Shown in pieces: positions 32,921-42,161 of a stretch of DNA of 47,521 nucleotides. Below the pieces are notes generated by a model that was given only the letters and a program-made list of their open reading frames with translations, did not search any database and was not told the DNA's origin. Source of the DNA: Planctomycetales bacterium 71-10 (GTDB lineage: Bacteria; Planctomycetota; Planctomycetia; Isosphaerales; Isosphaeraceae). How positions within the stretch are numbered: position 1 is the stretch's first letter; every line of letters begins with the position of its first letter. The position numbers and the translations under genes were made by a program. Where the stretch lies: positions 1-47,521 of the forward strand of contig MKTT01000085.1 in the NCBI GenBank assembly GCA_001898385.1. Reading direction: 5' to 3'.

Positions 32921-33601
32921 TCAGGCGACGCCGCGGCCCAGCATCACGACGGGGATCGTCTCCAGCAGGATGACGAGGTCCGTCAGCGGCCCGCGCCGGG
33001 CGACGTAGAGCCCGTCCAGCTCAACCGTCCGGGCCGGGTCCAGGTCGCGACGCCCTCGGACCTGCGCCAGGCCCGTCAGCCCGGGCCGGACCTCCAGCCG
33101 TCGTCGCGCCCCCGCGGGATCCATCGCGGCGACCTGCTCCGAATCGCGGACCGTCCACGGCCGGGGCCCCACCAGGCTCATGTCCCCCTGCAGCACGTTG
33201 ATGAGCTGCGGCAGCTCGTCGAGGCTCGTCCTCCTCAGGCACGCGCCGAGCCGCGTGACCCGCGGGTCTCGCGCCATCCGGAACAGCACGCCGCCCGCCG
33301 CCTCGTTCGAGGACTCCAGCGCGGCCAGCCGCTGCTCCGCGTCCGCGACCATCGTGCGGAATTTGAGGATCTGGAAGCTCCGCCCGCCCCGGCCGAGCCT
33401 GGCCTGGCGGAACAGGACCGGGCCCGGCGAGTCCAGCCGCACCAACGCGGCCAGGAGCAACATCAGCGGGGCCAGCAAGGTCAGGGCCGTCACGGCCGCC
33501 GCCACGTCGAAAGCCCGCTTGAAAGCGTCGCGAGGATGGATGACGACCTCGGCCGGCCCCGGCGTCGGCAGGGCGGGGCGCAGCGGCGACATCAGGTCCA
33601 T
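32921..33601 (-). CDS. Exopolysaccharide sugar transferase (WcaJ/ExoY family)
   Basis: This 226-residue polyprenyl-phosphate sugar-1-phosphate transferase starts repeat-unit synthesis. One membrane helix (VAAAVTALTLLAPLMLLLAA) follows the family KRAFD motif; then come FRQARLGRGGRSFQILKFRTM-type text, SLDELPQLINVLQGDMSLVG and GLTGLAQVRG. It is the short, single-domain form without the N-terminal four-helix region of WcaJ. The start ATG at 33601 has AGGGGAGG four bases upstream. It is the first gene of the operon with the deacetylase and WecG genes, 23 bases before the former. Confidence 0.92.
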   Translation of the reverse strand: MDLMSPLRPALPTPGPAEVVIHPRDAFKRAFDVAAAVTALTLLAPLMLLLAALVRLDSPGPVLFRQARLGRGGRSFQILKFRTMVADAEQRLAALESSNEAAGGVLFRMARDPRVTRLGACLRRTSLDELPQLINVLQGDMSLVGPRPWTVRDSEQVAAMDPAGARRRLEVRPGLTGLAQVRGRRDLDPARTVELDGLYVARRGPLTDLVILLETIPVVMLGRGVA

Positions 33602-34029
33602 ATGGCCTCCCCTCGGCGTCGAAAGCCCTCGACGTCGAGGTTGAATGGACGAATCCCGGCACATCCCGCCCGGACTCGCCCCCCTCCCTTGGTTCGACCC
33701 CCGCTCCCGGGGGCCCACACGCAGCATCGCGATCGATCGAGCCCCGAGAGGACGGCTCATCGACTGGCGCGAACGACCCATTGCACCCGAAACGCGACGA
33801 CGGCGTCACCGCCTCAAACGAACCTACAGGTCCGCCACGAATCGCCCCCGCCGAAACTGAATAAATCTCAACATCGATCCGCTTTCCAGATCCGTCGCAA
33901 AAAAACATCAGGATGCAAGATATATGGCCGACGTCGCGGGCGATTAAGGCTCAAGTCCGAGGCCCGAGCGTGCCGATGAGGGCCAGGCGCGATAATGGCG
34001 ATTATCCCGATCTTGCGGCGGCCCGTCCC
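33602..34029. other. Divergent intergenic region between exopolysaccharide and Tad operons
   Basis: This is 428 bases with AT-rich patches (33850-33930) and no credible gene. GATAAT and ATTATC flank GGCG at 33991-34006, a small inverted repeat that could be an operator of the secretin gene. I see no well-matched promoter pair. Confidence 0.5.
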
Positions 34030-35916
34030 ATGTCCGATGCCAAAACAAGCCGAGCGAAGCCGATCGCGCGATGTGCGAAGGTCCGGGCCCTCGTCGCCGC
34101 GGGCTTCTTCGCCGCCGCGGGCCCGGCGCCGGCCCAGGAGATCCCCCCGGCCCCGCTCGTCCCGCTCCCGCCCCCTCCGCGGGTCGAGCCCGCGACGCCG
34201 GAGGCCGACCCGCTCCCCCCCCCGCCCGACGCCGGGGCCCCGGCGGTCTCCGGGGACTCCTCCGCGGGGACGATCGAGGTCAAGGTGGGCCGGGGCCGCT
34301 TCCTGACGTTCGCCGAGGACCTGGCCCAGCCGGGCAAGTCCGCCCCGTTCCTGGCCGTCGGCGACCCCCTGGTCGCGGATTTCTTCCAGGTCGGGCCCAG
34401 GCAGGTGCGCCTGATGGGCAAGCGCCTGGGCGTCACCGACTTCATGGTCACCACGTCGTCCGGGCGGACCTACGAATATGAGCTGCGGGTCGTCCCCGAC
34501 CTGGCCGCCCTCGACGCCGAGCTGCGCAGGCTGTTCCCCGACGCCCGCCTGGAGCTGTCGGCCCTGCGCGACAAGGTGGTCGTCGAGGGCCAGGCTCGCG
34601 ACGCCTCCGAGGTCGCCCGGATCATCTCCGCGATCGACGGCTACATCCGGAACGTCCAGCGCGTGATGGTGCTCGGCCAGGTGGGCGACGCCCGCAACGC
34701 GATGGCGGGGACGGATCCCGGCGAGCCGGAGGCCCCCCAGGACGGCCCGGCGGGCGGGAACGGAGGGTTCGCGGCCGAGCTGGCCGGATCGGCCGCGGGG
34801 ATGATCGGCGGGATGGGGCCGGCCGGGGCCGCGTCCGGGCCCATCGCCCCGCCGACCACCCCCGGGTCCCTCACGGCCAACCAGATCGCGACCAACCAGG
34901 TCCAGGTCATCAACCTGATCCGCGTCCCCACCTCCCAGCAGGTGCTCCTCAAGGTCCGCGTGGCGGAGCTGAACCGCACGGCCTTCCGCCAGATCGGCGC
35001 CGACTTCCTGGCCTCGATCCCCGAGTTCGGCAGCCTCTTCGGCACGCAGATCGGCGGCTCCGCCTACGCGCCGGGCCAGGTCGGCCGGACGACCTTCAAC
35101 CCGGACCTCCAGAACGTGGACGCCCGGGACATCGCCATGGCGGCCGGGTCCACCCTCTTCGGGACCTTCTCCGGGGCCCGGTTCAACACGGTCATCACGG
35201 CGCTGCGGCGGAACAACCTGCTGAAGATCCTGGCCGAGCCGAACCTGGTGACGCTCAACGGCCACCAGGCGAACTTCCTGGCCGGCGGCCAGTTCCCGGT
35301 CCCGGTGAACTCCGGGCTGGGGGGCGGCGTCGGCGGCGGGAACGTGCAGGTGGAGTTCAAGGACTTCGGCGTCCGCCTGGCCTTCCTCCCGATCGTCGAG
35401 GACGGCGAGACGATCCGGCTGACGGTCGACCCGGAGGTCAGCTCCATCGACTTCTCGCTGGGGACGACCCTGGTCCCCGGCGGCTCGCCGGTCCCCGGCC
35501 TGAACGTCCGGCGCTCGCACACGACGGTCGAGCTGCGCCAGGGGGAGACGCTGGCCATCGCGGGCCTGATGCAGCTCTCGCTCGACGGCGAGACCGAGCG
35601 GATCCCCGGCCTGGGCGACCTCCCGTACATCGGCGCCTTCTTCAGCAACACCACCAGCAACCGCATCGAGAAGGAGCTGGTCGTCCTGGTGACGCCCTAC
35701 CTCGTCGAGCCGATGAAGCCGGGGCAGGTCCCCCCCACGCCAGGCGACGAGGTCGACCAGCCCAACGACCTGGAGTTCTTCTTCATGAACCGGATCGAGG
35801 GCCGCACGGGCGTCGACGCCCGCGCCACCACCATGTACGACGACCCGCTCCACCTGGTCCGCCCGGCGCTCGTCGAGCGCAAGTACATGAACGGCCCGGT
35901 GGGCTTCTCGAAATGA
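34030..35916 (+). CDS. cpaC: Tad pilus secretin (CpaC/RcpA)
   Basis: This 628-residue outer-membrane secretin forms the pore for the Flp pilus. After a signal peptide (ending APAQ) and Pro-rich linker come an N0-like domain (about 75-155; FLAVGDPLVADFFQVGPRQV), a BON-like module (about 155-215; LSALRDKVVVEGQARDASEV), and the secretin domain (about 285-560) with VLLKVRVAELNRTAFRQIG, NLLKILAEPNLVTLNGHQA and TTVELRQGETLAIAGLM. The start at MSDAKTSR gives a proper signal. It is first in a three-gene unit, four bases beyond whose stop an alternative ATG overlaps. Confidence 0.93.
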   Translation: MSDAKTSRAKPIARCAKVRALVAAGFFAAAGPAPAQEIPPAPLVPLPPPPRVEPATPEADPLPPPPDAGAPAVSGDSSAGTIEVKVGRGRFLTFAEDLAQPGKSAPFLAVGDPLVADFFQVGPRQVRLMGKRLGVTDFMVTTSSGRTYEYELRVVPDLAALDAELRRLFPDARLELSALRDKVVVEGQARDASEVARIISAIDGYIRNVQRVMVLGQVGDARNAMAGTDPGEPEAPQDGPAGGNGGFAAELAGSAAGMIGGMGPAGAASGPIAPPTTPGSLTANQIATNQVQVINLIRVPTSQQVLLKVRVAELNRTAFRQIGADFLASIPEFGSLFGTQIGGSAYAPGQVGRTTFNPDLQNVDARDIAMAAGSTLFGTFSGARFNTVITALRRNNLLKILAEPNLVTLNGHQANFLAGGQFPVPVNSGLGGGVGGGNVQVEFKDFGVRLAFLPIVEDGETIRLTVDPEVSSIDFSLGTTLVPGGSPVPGLNVRRSHTTVELRQGETLAIAGLMQLSLDGETERIPGLGDLPYIGAFFSNTTSNRIEKELVVLVTPYLVEPMKPGQVPPTPGDEVDQPNDLEFFFMNRIEGRTGVDARATTMYDDPLHLVRPALVERKYMNGPVGFSK

Positions 35917-35930
35917 AGGAGCGCGACGCG

Positions 35931-36743
35931 ATGACCCCCGAGACCGCGCGGCGACGGCTGATCGCAGGGCTCCTGCTCGCCGCCCTGGCCCCCGCCGCCC
36001 GCGCCCAGCAGGCCCCCGCGTTCATCCCGCCGCCGCTCCCCCCGGCGACGGCGGTCGAGGCCGGCGAGTACGAGGCCGGCGACGCAGCGGAGCCCCCGAT
36101 CGTCCGCCCGGCGCCGGTGGTCGTGGAAGGCCCGCCTTACGAGGTCCAGACGAGGCTTGAGAAGGCCCCGCTCGACCCGGTGGCCACGGCGAAGAAGGGG
36201 CCGCACTTCTTCTGGAAGAAGATCCGGTCGTGGCCGTGGCGGCGGGTGCAGGGGAAGATGCTCGGCTACCCGGAGGAGTTCAAGCCCCGCCCACTGGGCT
36301 CGTCCGTCTACGCGATGGGCCGGACGATGGCCTCCAACGGGGCCGAGGCCCGCCTGGCCCTGTACGACTACGACTTCGAACCCGGCTCGGCCGAGCTGAC
36401 CGAGCGGGGCCGCGACCAGCTCGCCAAGGCGGCGGCCCAGCTCGCCGCCAGCCCGTTCCCGCTGATCGTCGAACGGACGCCCGATGACCCCGCGCTGGCG
36501 GGCGAGCGGCGACGGGTCGTGATCGAGGCCCTGGCCGCCTCGTCGATCCCCGTCGGCGCCGACCGCGTCCTCGTCGGCCAGCCCGCGCCGTTCGGCATGT
36601 CGGGCGTCAACGCGCAGGTCGTCAGCGCCAACGCCCTGAACCGGACGCAGCAGTACGGGCCGCCGATCCCGATCAACGCGAACGGCGTCAACAGCCCGAG
36701 CGGCGTCACGAACCAGATGGTGGGCGTGGTCCCGGGCCAGTGA
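35931..36743 (+). CDS. OmpA-motif protein in the CpaD/RcpB position
   Basis: This 270-residue exported protein starts at the ATG with AAGGAG nine bases upstream; an earlier ATG at 35913 overlaps the secretin stop but leads to no better signal. After the signal peptide (LIAGLLLAALAPAARAQ), residues 120-210 include YDFEPGSAELTERGRDQLAK, which resembles the OmpA/CpaD-type F.PGSA.L...G...L peptidoglycan-binding start, and DDPALAGERRRVVIEALAA. The final 60 residues are Asn/Gly-rich. The position between secretin and TadD is that of CpaD/RcpB, an envelope adaptor of the pilus channel; the identity is inferred from place and this motif. Confidence 0.72.
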   Translation: MTPETARRRLIAGLLLAALAPAARAQQAPAFIPPPLPPATAVEAGEYEAGDAAEPPIVRPAPVVVEGPPYEVQTRLEKAPLDPVATAKKGPHFFWKKIRSWPWRRVQGKMLGYPEEFKPRPLGSSVYAMGRTMASNGAEARLALYDYDFEPGSAELTERGRDQLAKAAAQLAASPFPLIVERTPDDPALAGERRRVVIEALAASSIPVGADRVLVGQPAPFGMSGVNAQVVSANALNRTQQYGPPIPINANGVNSPSGVTNQMVGVVPGQ

Positions 36744-36760
36744 CGAAAGGGGTTGAGCCC

Positions 36761-37519
36761 GTGCGAATCGACCGACGACTGATCGCCGCGCTGATCCCGG
36801 CCGCGCTGCTCTGCGCCGGCTGCCACGCCGGCCCGGCGCGTCGGGGCGAGCACCCCTCGGCCCGGCTGCTGGAGACCGGCCCCGGCGCGAAGGTCTCGAA
36901 GCGGCAGGCGGCGGACGTCGAGATCGCCATGGGCCGCACCATGGAGGAGTCCGGCGACGTCGCGGGCGCCGAGGCCGCCTACGCCCGGGCCCTGGAGAAG
37001 GACCCCCGTCGCGCCGACGCCGAGGGCCGCCTGGCGGTCCTGGCCCACCGGCGGGGCGACGAGGCCGCGTCCGACGACCACTTCGCGAAGGCCCTGAAGC
37101 TCTCGCCCGACGACCCTGAGATCCTCTGCGACCGCGGATACAGCCTGTACCTGCGGCGGAGCTGGGCCGACGCCGAGGCCCACCTGCGCAAGGCCCTGGC
37201 GCGCGACCCGCGGAACGCCCGCGCGCACAACAACCTCGGCCTGGCCCTCGCCCGCCAGGGGGACCGCGACGGGGCGATGGCCGAGTTCGCCCGCGCCGGG
37301 CTCGACCGAGCCGACGCCCAGGCCAACCTGGCCCTGGCCAGCGCGATGGAGGGGAGGATCGACGAGGCCCGCGAGCTGTACGCCGCGGCCGTCGCCGCCA
37401 AGCCCGACTCCCCCTCCGCCCGCGAGGGCCTCCGCGCCGCGGGCGTCGCCCTCGCCTCCCGCGACGCCCCCCGGGTCGACCCCGCGGTGGCCCGCGCGTC
37501 AGCGGCCCGCGGCGACTGA
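36761..37519 (+). CDS. tadD: TadD-like TPR lipoprotein
   Basis: This 252-residue lipoprotein starts at a GTG with AAAGGGG upstream; a GTG at 36740 in the same frame is less likely. Lipobox LCAGC follows a hydrophobic stretch. Three to five TPRs run from about 50 to 220: AADVEIAMGRTMEESGDVAG, AEGRLAVLAHRRGDEAASDD, NLGLALARQGDRDGAMAEF and AMEGRIDEARELYAAAV. TadD is the pilotin-like chaperone of the secretin in Tad systems. Its last 21 bases overlap, head-on, the end of tadC. Confidence 0.85.
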   Translation: MRIDRRLIAALIPAALLCAGCHAGPARRGEHPSARLLETGPGAKVSKRQAADVEIAMGRTMEESGDVAGAEAAYARALEKDPRRADAEGRLAVLAHRRGDEAASDDHFAKALKLSPDDPEILCDRGYSLYLRRSWADAEAHLRKALARDPRNARAHNNLGLALARQGDRDGAMAEFARAGLDRADAQANLALASAMEGRIDEARELYAAAVAAKPDSPSAREGLRAAGVALASRDAPRVDPAVARASAARGD

Positions 37520-38482
37520 CGCCGGAGGGGGCGGGCCGCCCGGCTCGCCCCCGCCCATCCCGCCCAGCACGGCCATCGTCTGGATGACGGCCGGCGCCAG
37601 CAGGATGATGAAGACCGCGGGGAAGATGCAGAGGAGGGTCGGGAAGAGGATCTTGGTCGCGGCCTTCTGCGCCCGCTCTTCGGCCGTCTGCTTGCGGCGC
37701 TCGCGCAGCGTCTCCGAATGGGCCTTCAGGCTCTTGACCAGGCTGGCGCCGAACCGCTCCGACTGCCCCACCACCGTCGCCATCGAGGCGGCCTCGTCCA
37801 GCCCCGTGCGCTCGGCGAAGTGCAGCAGGGCCTCGCCCGGCGAGCGGCCGAGCTGGATCTCGCGGTCGACGATCCGCAACTCCCCCCCCAGCAGCGGGTG
37901 GGCCGAGGCGATCTCCTCGGCCACGCGCTTCAGCCCCGCCTGGAAGCTCAGGCCCCCTTCCAGGCAGATGATGAGGACGTCCATCGCGTCGGGCAGGGCG
38001 CGGCGGAGCTTCATCTGGCGCCGCTTGCGGCGGTCGTCCAGCCAGAAGCTCGGGCCGATCATGCCCGCCGCGAACACCCCCAGCGCCACGGCGATCGAGG
38101 TCGCCGCCGGCGCGGCGCCGGAGAACATCAGGCCGACGCCGAGGATCAGGGCGGCGATCAGGATCGACAGCTTGACGCCCAGGAAGACCTGGAGCGCCTG
38201 GCGGTTGTACAGCCCGGCCAGCACCAGCCGCGCGGCCAGCCGGTTGCGCTCCCCCTCGTCCTCCGGGACGATCACCTTGCCCAGCTTCGGCAGCGCCGCG
38301 CGGGCGATCTTCGCGACGGCCTCGGGCCGCTCGGGCCCGTCGCCGCGGGGCGCCTTGCCCGACAGCTCCTCCAGGCGGGCCGACAGCCGACCCCGCCGGC
38401 CCGAGAGCGCCAGCCCCGCCGCCGTCGCCAGCCCCGCCACCGCCGCGAAGACCCCCAGCAGTCCGACCGTCTCCGGGTCCAT
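37499..38482 (-). CDS. tadC: TadC-like inner-membrane platform protein
   Basis: This 327-residue protein has the T2SS-F domain (about 160-285; ALPDAMDVLIICLEGGLSF, SFQAGLKRVAEEI, EALLHFAERTGLDEAAS) and flanking membrane helices, including a terminal pair (LLCIFPAVFIILLAPAVI). It forms part of the cytoplasmic-membrane platform on which CpaF drives pilus assembly. It is last in the leftward unit, seven bases after tadB, and runs tail-to-tail into tadD. Confidence 0.92.
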   Translation of the reverse strand: MDPETVGLLGVFAAVAGLATAAGLALSGRRGRLSARLEELSGKAPRGDGPERPEAVAKIARAALPKLGKVIVPEDEGERNRLAARLVLAGLYNRQALQVFLGVKLSILIAALILGVGLMFSGAAPAATSIAVALGVFAAGMIGPSFWLDDRRKRRQMKLRRALPDAMDVLIICLEGGLSFQAGLKRVAEEIASAHPLLGGELRIVDREIQLGRSPGEALLHFAERTGLDEAASMATVVGQSERFGASLVKSLKAHSETLRERRKQTAEERAQKAATKILFPTLLCIFPAVFIILLAPAVIQTMAVLGGMGGGEPGGPPPPASVAAGR

Positions 38483-38489
38483 GGCCGCC

Positions 38490-39455
38490 TCAGAATTCGA
38501 AGTTCACGATCTTGCGGATCCAGAGGACGCCGACCGCCTCGGCCACGAAGGTCCACGCCAGGACGTCGCCGTGGTCGAAGAGGACCGCGGCGTAGTCGTA
38601 GTTGAGGAACACCAGCAGCAGCAGCATCAGCGGCGGCAAGGCCGCCAGGATCCAGCCCTGCATCCGGCCCTCCGCGGTCAGGGCGGAGATCGTCCCCCGG
38701 ATGCGATAGCGCTCGCGGACCACGCCGGCCAGCTTGCCCAGCATCTCCGAGAGGTTGCCGCCGGTCTGCTGCTGCACCAGCACGGCCAGGACGAAGATCT
38801 TCAACTCCACGATCCCGGTCCGTCGCGTCAGCTCGCGGAAGGCCACCTCGGGCGAGAGCCCCAGGTTCTGCTGCTCGTAGCAGTAGGCGAACTCGGCCGA
38901 GATCGGCTGCGGGAACTCCTCGGCCACGCCCAGGACCGCCTGACCCAGGCTCTGCCCGGCGCGGACGACCCGGGCCATCAGGTCGAAGGCGTCCGGGAGC
39001 TGCGACCGGAGCCGCTCCAGGCGGGCGTCGCGCGACCGCTTGACGTACCAGATCGGGGCCGCCCCGCCGACGACCGCCGCGATCGCGGCGTGCAGCGGGT
39101 TCCCGCGCACGGCGAACCCGCCCGCCCCCAGGGCCGTCGCGGCCCCCGCGGCGATCGCCAGCAGCCGCCCCGGTGCCACGTCCAGGCCCGACTGCTCCAC
39201 CATCGTCTCGAACCGCTCCATCCAGCCGGGCGACCCGGCCTCGTCCCGCGCCCCGGCCACCTGGTCCAGGTTCTTGAACAGCGACGCCTTCTTCTTCGCC
39301 GCCCCGGCCGCCTTCCGCTTCAGGAACTCTACGTCCACCCGGTCGCTGACCCGCGAGCGGTCGCGCAGGAAGAGGTCCGATACCACCTGATAGACGGCCG
39401 CCACGAAGGCCACGGCCGAGACCGCCGCCAGCATGGGCACGAGCGAGTCGCTCAC
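38490..39455 (-). CDS. tadB: TadB-like inner-membrane platform protein
   Basis: This 321-residue protein begins at GTG within GTGA, overlapping the cpaF stop by four bases; GGGAGG lies seven bases upstream. It contains an N-terminal anchor, the T2SS-F domain (about 150-280; LPDAFDLMARVVRAGQSL, LSPEVAFRELTRRTGIVEL, QTGGNLSEMLGKLAGVV) and three further membrane segments. It pairs with TadC in the assembly platform. Confidence 0.93.
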   Translation of the reverse strand: MSDSLVPMLAAVSAVAFVAAVYQVVSDLFLRDRSRVSDRVDVEFLKRKAAGAAKKKASLFKNLDQVAGARDEAGSPGWMERFETMVEQSGLDVAPGRLLAIAAGAATALGAGGFAVRGNPLHAAIAAVVGGAAPIWYVKRSRDARLERLRSQLPDAFDLMARVVRAGQSLGQAVLGVAEEFPQPISAEFAYCYEQQNLGLSPEVAFRELTRRTGIVELKIFVLAVLVQQQTGGNLSEMLGKLAGVVRERYRIRGTISALTAEGRMQGWILAALPPLMLLLLVFLNYDYAAVLFDHGDVLAWTFVAEAVGVLWIRKIVNFEF

Positions 39456-40879
39456 GACGACGCCTCCCGCCCCCGGCCGAACAGGCCCCAGAGCCGATCC
39501 CCCTCGGCCGCGGCGGGCGGGGGCTGCGGCGCGGACGGGTCGGGCGTCGCGCGGGGCGTGAGGATCCGGCCTTCGAACAGGTCGGGCGGCAGGCCCAGGC
39601 CGGCCTCCTCCAGCCGGCTCAGGCACTTCGGCCGGACGCCCGTGCAGTAGTGATACCCCTGCGCCCGCCGGTCCTCGTCCACGCCCGTCTGCTTGAAGAC
39701 GAAGATGTCCTGCATGCTGACCACGTCGTCCTCCATGCCGACGATCTCCGACACCTTGATGATCCGCCGCACGCCGCCCGAGAGCCGCGCCGCCTGGACG
39801 AGGATCTGCACGGCCGACGCGATCTGGCGGCGGATGATCCAGATGGGGAGGTCGAAGCCCGCCATGCCGACCATCATCTCCATGCGGCCGATGGCGTCGC
39901 GGGTGTCGTTGGCGTGGATCGTCGTCAGCGAGCCGTCGTGGCCGGTGTTCATGGCCTGGAGCATGTCCAGCGTCTCGCCGCCGCGGCACTCGCCGACGAC
40001 GATCCGCTCGGGCCGCATGCGCAGGGCGTTCTTGACCAGGTCGCGCGTCCCGATAGCCCCCTCGCCCTCGATGTTCGGCGGCCGGGTCTCCATGCGGACG
40101 ACGTGCGGCTGCTGGAGCCGCAGCTCGGCCGCGTCCTCGATCGTCACCACGCGCTCGTCCTCGGGGATGAACGCGGAGAGGGCGTTCAGGAGCGTCGTCT
40201 TGCCCGAGCCCGTGCCGCCGGAGATGACCATGTTGATCCGGCCCCGGATGCAGGCCGAGAGGAAGTCGACCATCTCCCGCGTCATCGCCCGCTTGGCGAC
40301 CAGGTCGTCCACCAGCAGCGGCGACTTGCCGGCGCGGCGGATGGACAGCAGCGTGCCGTCCAGGGCCAGGGGCGGGATCACGGCGTTGACGCGCGAGCCG
40401 TCCGGCAGCCGGGCGTCGCACAGGGGCGAGGTCTCGTCGATCCGCCGCCCGACCCGGCCGACGATCCGGCGGACGATCTCCTGGAGGTGCTTCTCGTCGT
40501 TGAAGACGACGTCGGTCCGGTTGAGCCGCCCCCCCCGCTCGACGTAGACGACCTTGGGCCCGTTCACCAGGATGTCGGAGACGGTCGCGTCCCGCATCAG
40601 GCCCTCCAGCGGGCCGATCCCGAACGTCTCGTCCAGCACGTCCTCGACGAGCCGCTCGCGCTCGGGGAGGCTCAGCAGGTCGTCGTGCCGCAGGCAGAGC
40701 TGCTCGGCCCCGCGCCGGATCTCGGCGCGGATCTCCTCCTCGCTCATCGACCCCATCGCGGAGAGGTCCAGCTCGGAGATGAGCTTCTGATGCAGCTCCT
40801 TCTTGATGCGAAGGTGCCGCTCCTCGGCCGAGGCCGGCCCCGGAGCCCTGCGGTCCATCACCTCGACCAGCCCGCCCAT
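39452..40879 (-). CDS. cpaF: CpaF/TadA secretion ATPase
   Basis: This is a 475-residue VirB11-type ATPase powering the Flp pilus. The N-terminal helical region is followed by RVNAVIPPLALDGTLLSIRR, Walker A ISGGTGSGKTTLLNALS, Asp-box TIEDAAELRLQQPHVVR, Walker B ERIVVGECRGGETLDML and the His-box GSLTTIHANDTRDAI. GAGGAGGG lies about eight bases before the ATG. It is downstream of cpaE with 56 bases between. The C-terminus is Pro-rich, and a Cys pair before it (residues 415-425) is unusual. Confidence 0.96.
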   Translation of the reverse strand: MGGLVEVMDRRAPGPASAEERHLRIKKELHQKLISELDLSAMGSMSEEEIRAEIRRGAEQLCLRHDDLLSLPERERLVEDVLDETFGIGPLEGLMRDATVSDILVNGPKVVYVERGGRLNRTDVVFNDEKHLQEIVRRIVGRVGRRIDETSPLCDARLPDGSRVNAVIPPLALDGTLLSIRRAGKSPLLVDDLVAKRAMTREMVDFLSACIRGRINMVISGGTGSGKTTLLNALSAFIPEDERVVTIEDAAELRLQQPHVVRMETRPPNIEGEGAIGTRDLVKNALRMRPERIVVGECRGGETLDMLQAMNTGHDGSLTTIHANDTRDAIGRMEMMVGMAGFDLPIWIIRRQIASAVQILVQAARLSGGVRRIIKVSEIVGMEDDVVSMQDIFVFKQTGVDEDRRAQGYHYCTGVRPKCLSRLEEAGLGLPPDLFEGRILTPRATPDPSAPQPPPAAAEGDRLWGLFGRGREASS

Positions 40880-40935
40880 CGCGACGCCCTCCTCGCCCCC
40901 TCACGGCCGCACGCGGCGGCGGCCCCGAGCCAACC

Positions 40936-42132
40936 CTAGGTCGCGTCCCGGCCGGCGGCCGGGACGACGTGCCGACGCCACGGCCGCCAGCCGCCCCGGG
41001 ACGCGGCGTGCATCATCTGCGCCTCGCTCGGGCGCGGCGGCCCGAGCGACCTCGCGAGCTGCGCCAGCGACCGCCCGGCGCGGGAGTTCGGGGCCTCGAT
41101 CACCACCGGCACGCCGTTGTTGTTCGCCCGGGCGACGGCCTTGAAGTCCTCCGGGACGACGTGGGCGATCTTCATGTTCAGCGCCTCTTCCGCCTTGGCG
41201 CGGGGGACCTCCACCGGCAGGCCGGCGCGATTGACGACCAGCCGGGCCCGCTCGCCGGCCAGCCCCATCCGGTTCAGGTGCTCCAGCGCCCGGTGGACGT
41301 TGCGCAGGGAGTTGAAGTCGAGCCGGAAGGGGAGCAGGAGGACGTCCGCCTGCCGCAGCGCCGCGAGCTGCTCCTCGCGGTAGGTATGGTCGACGTCGAC
41401 GACCACGAACGGGAACATCGCCCGGGCCAGGTCGATCGCCCGTGCGACCCCCTCGGCGCGGACCAGGGCCGCGTCGGCCACGCGGGCGGGGGCGGCCAGC
41501 AGGGCCACGCCCGACTCGTGGCGGGCGAGCGTCCGTTCGAGCATGACGCGGTCGAACGTCGCGGCGTTGCGGCAGAGGTCGGCCAGGCTGAACGTCGGCT
41601 TGAGATCGAGCAGGGCGGCGAGGTCGCCCGTCTCCAGCTTCATGTCGACCAGCCCGGCCGATCGGTGCTCCGCCGCCAGGGCCGCGGCGAGGTTCGCGGC
41701 GATCGTGCTGGCCCCGGCCCCCCCGCCGGCCCCCAGCACGGCGACCACGCGCCCCAGGCTCGCCGCGGCCCTAGGCTCGGCCAGGCGCTTCAGCGCCGCC
41801 GCCAGCTCGACCTCCAGCTCCGCCCGGTCCAGGTAGTCGCGGACGCCCGCGCGGAGCGCCTGGAGGACGAACCGCGCGTCGGACGTCGGCCCCACGGCCA
41901 GCAGCCCGCCGCCGGCCGCCGGCGCGATCCGCCCCAGGATGTCCAGGGCCGTCGCCGGGTCGGCCGGGAGCGCGGCGACCACGACCCCCACCGCCTGCTC
42001 GCGCGCCAGCCTCGCGGCGGCCTGGCCGGGTGGCAGGACCTCGGGCCTCGGCGCGTTCGGATCCTGGAACGAGAAGACGGACCGGATCCGCGCGGCCATC
42101 GACTCGTCGTCGGCCACGATGAAGTTCGCCAT
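40936..42132 (-). CDS. cpaE: CpaE/TadZ-like MinD-family localisation protein
   Basis: This 398-residue protein combines an N-terminal receiver-like domain (about 1-120; FIVADDESMAARIRSVF, VRDYLDRAELEVELAAAL) with a MinD/ParA-type domain (about 128-370). The deviant Walker A is GAGGGAGASTIAAN, where the usual lysine (KGGxG) is glycine; later motifs include GLVDMKLETGDLAALLDL and FVVVDVDHTYREEQLAAL. TadZ proteins lacking this lysine still bind ATP and place the pilus machine at a pole. AAGGGATTGGTC precedes the ATG. It is the fourth leftward gene after the peptidase and cpaB. Confidence 0.88.
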   Translation of the reverse strand: MANFIVADDESMAARIRSVFSFQDPNAPRPEVLPPGQAAARLAREQAVGVVVAALPADPATALDILGRIAPAAGGGLLAVGPTSDARFVLQALRAGVRDYLDRAELEVELAAALKRLAEPRAAASLGRVVAVLGAGGGAGASTIAANLAAALAAEHRSAGLVDMKLETGDLAALLDLKPTFSLADLCRNAATFDRVMLERTLARHESGVALLAAPARVADAALVRAEGVARAIDLARAMFPFVVVDVDHTYREEQLAALRQADVLLLPFRLDFNSLRNVHRALEHLNRMGLAGERARLVVNRAGLPVEVPRAKAEEALNMKIAHVVPEDFKAVARANNNGVPVVIEAPNSRAGRSLAQLARSLGPPRPSEAQMMHAASRGGWRPWRRHVVPAAGRDAT

Positions 42133-42161
42133 GACCAATCCCTTGCCGGCCTGCGGCATTC

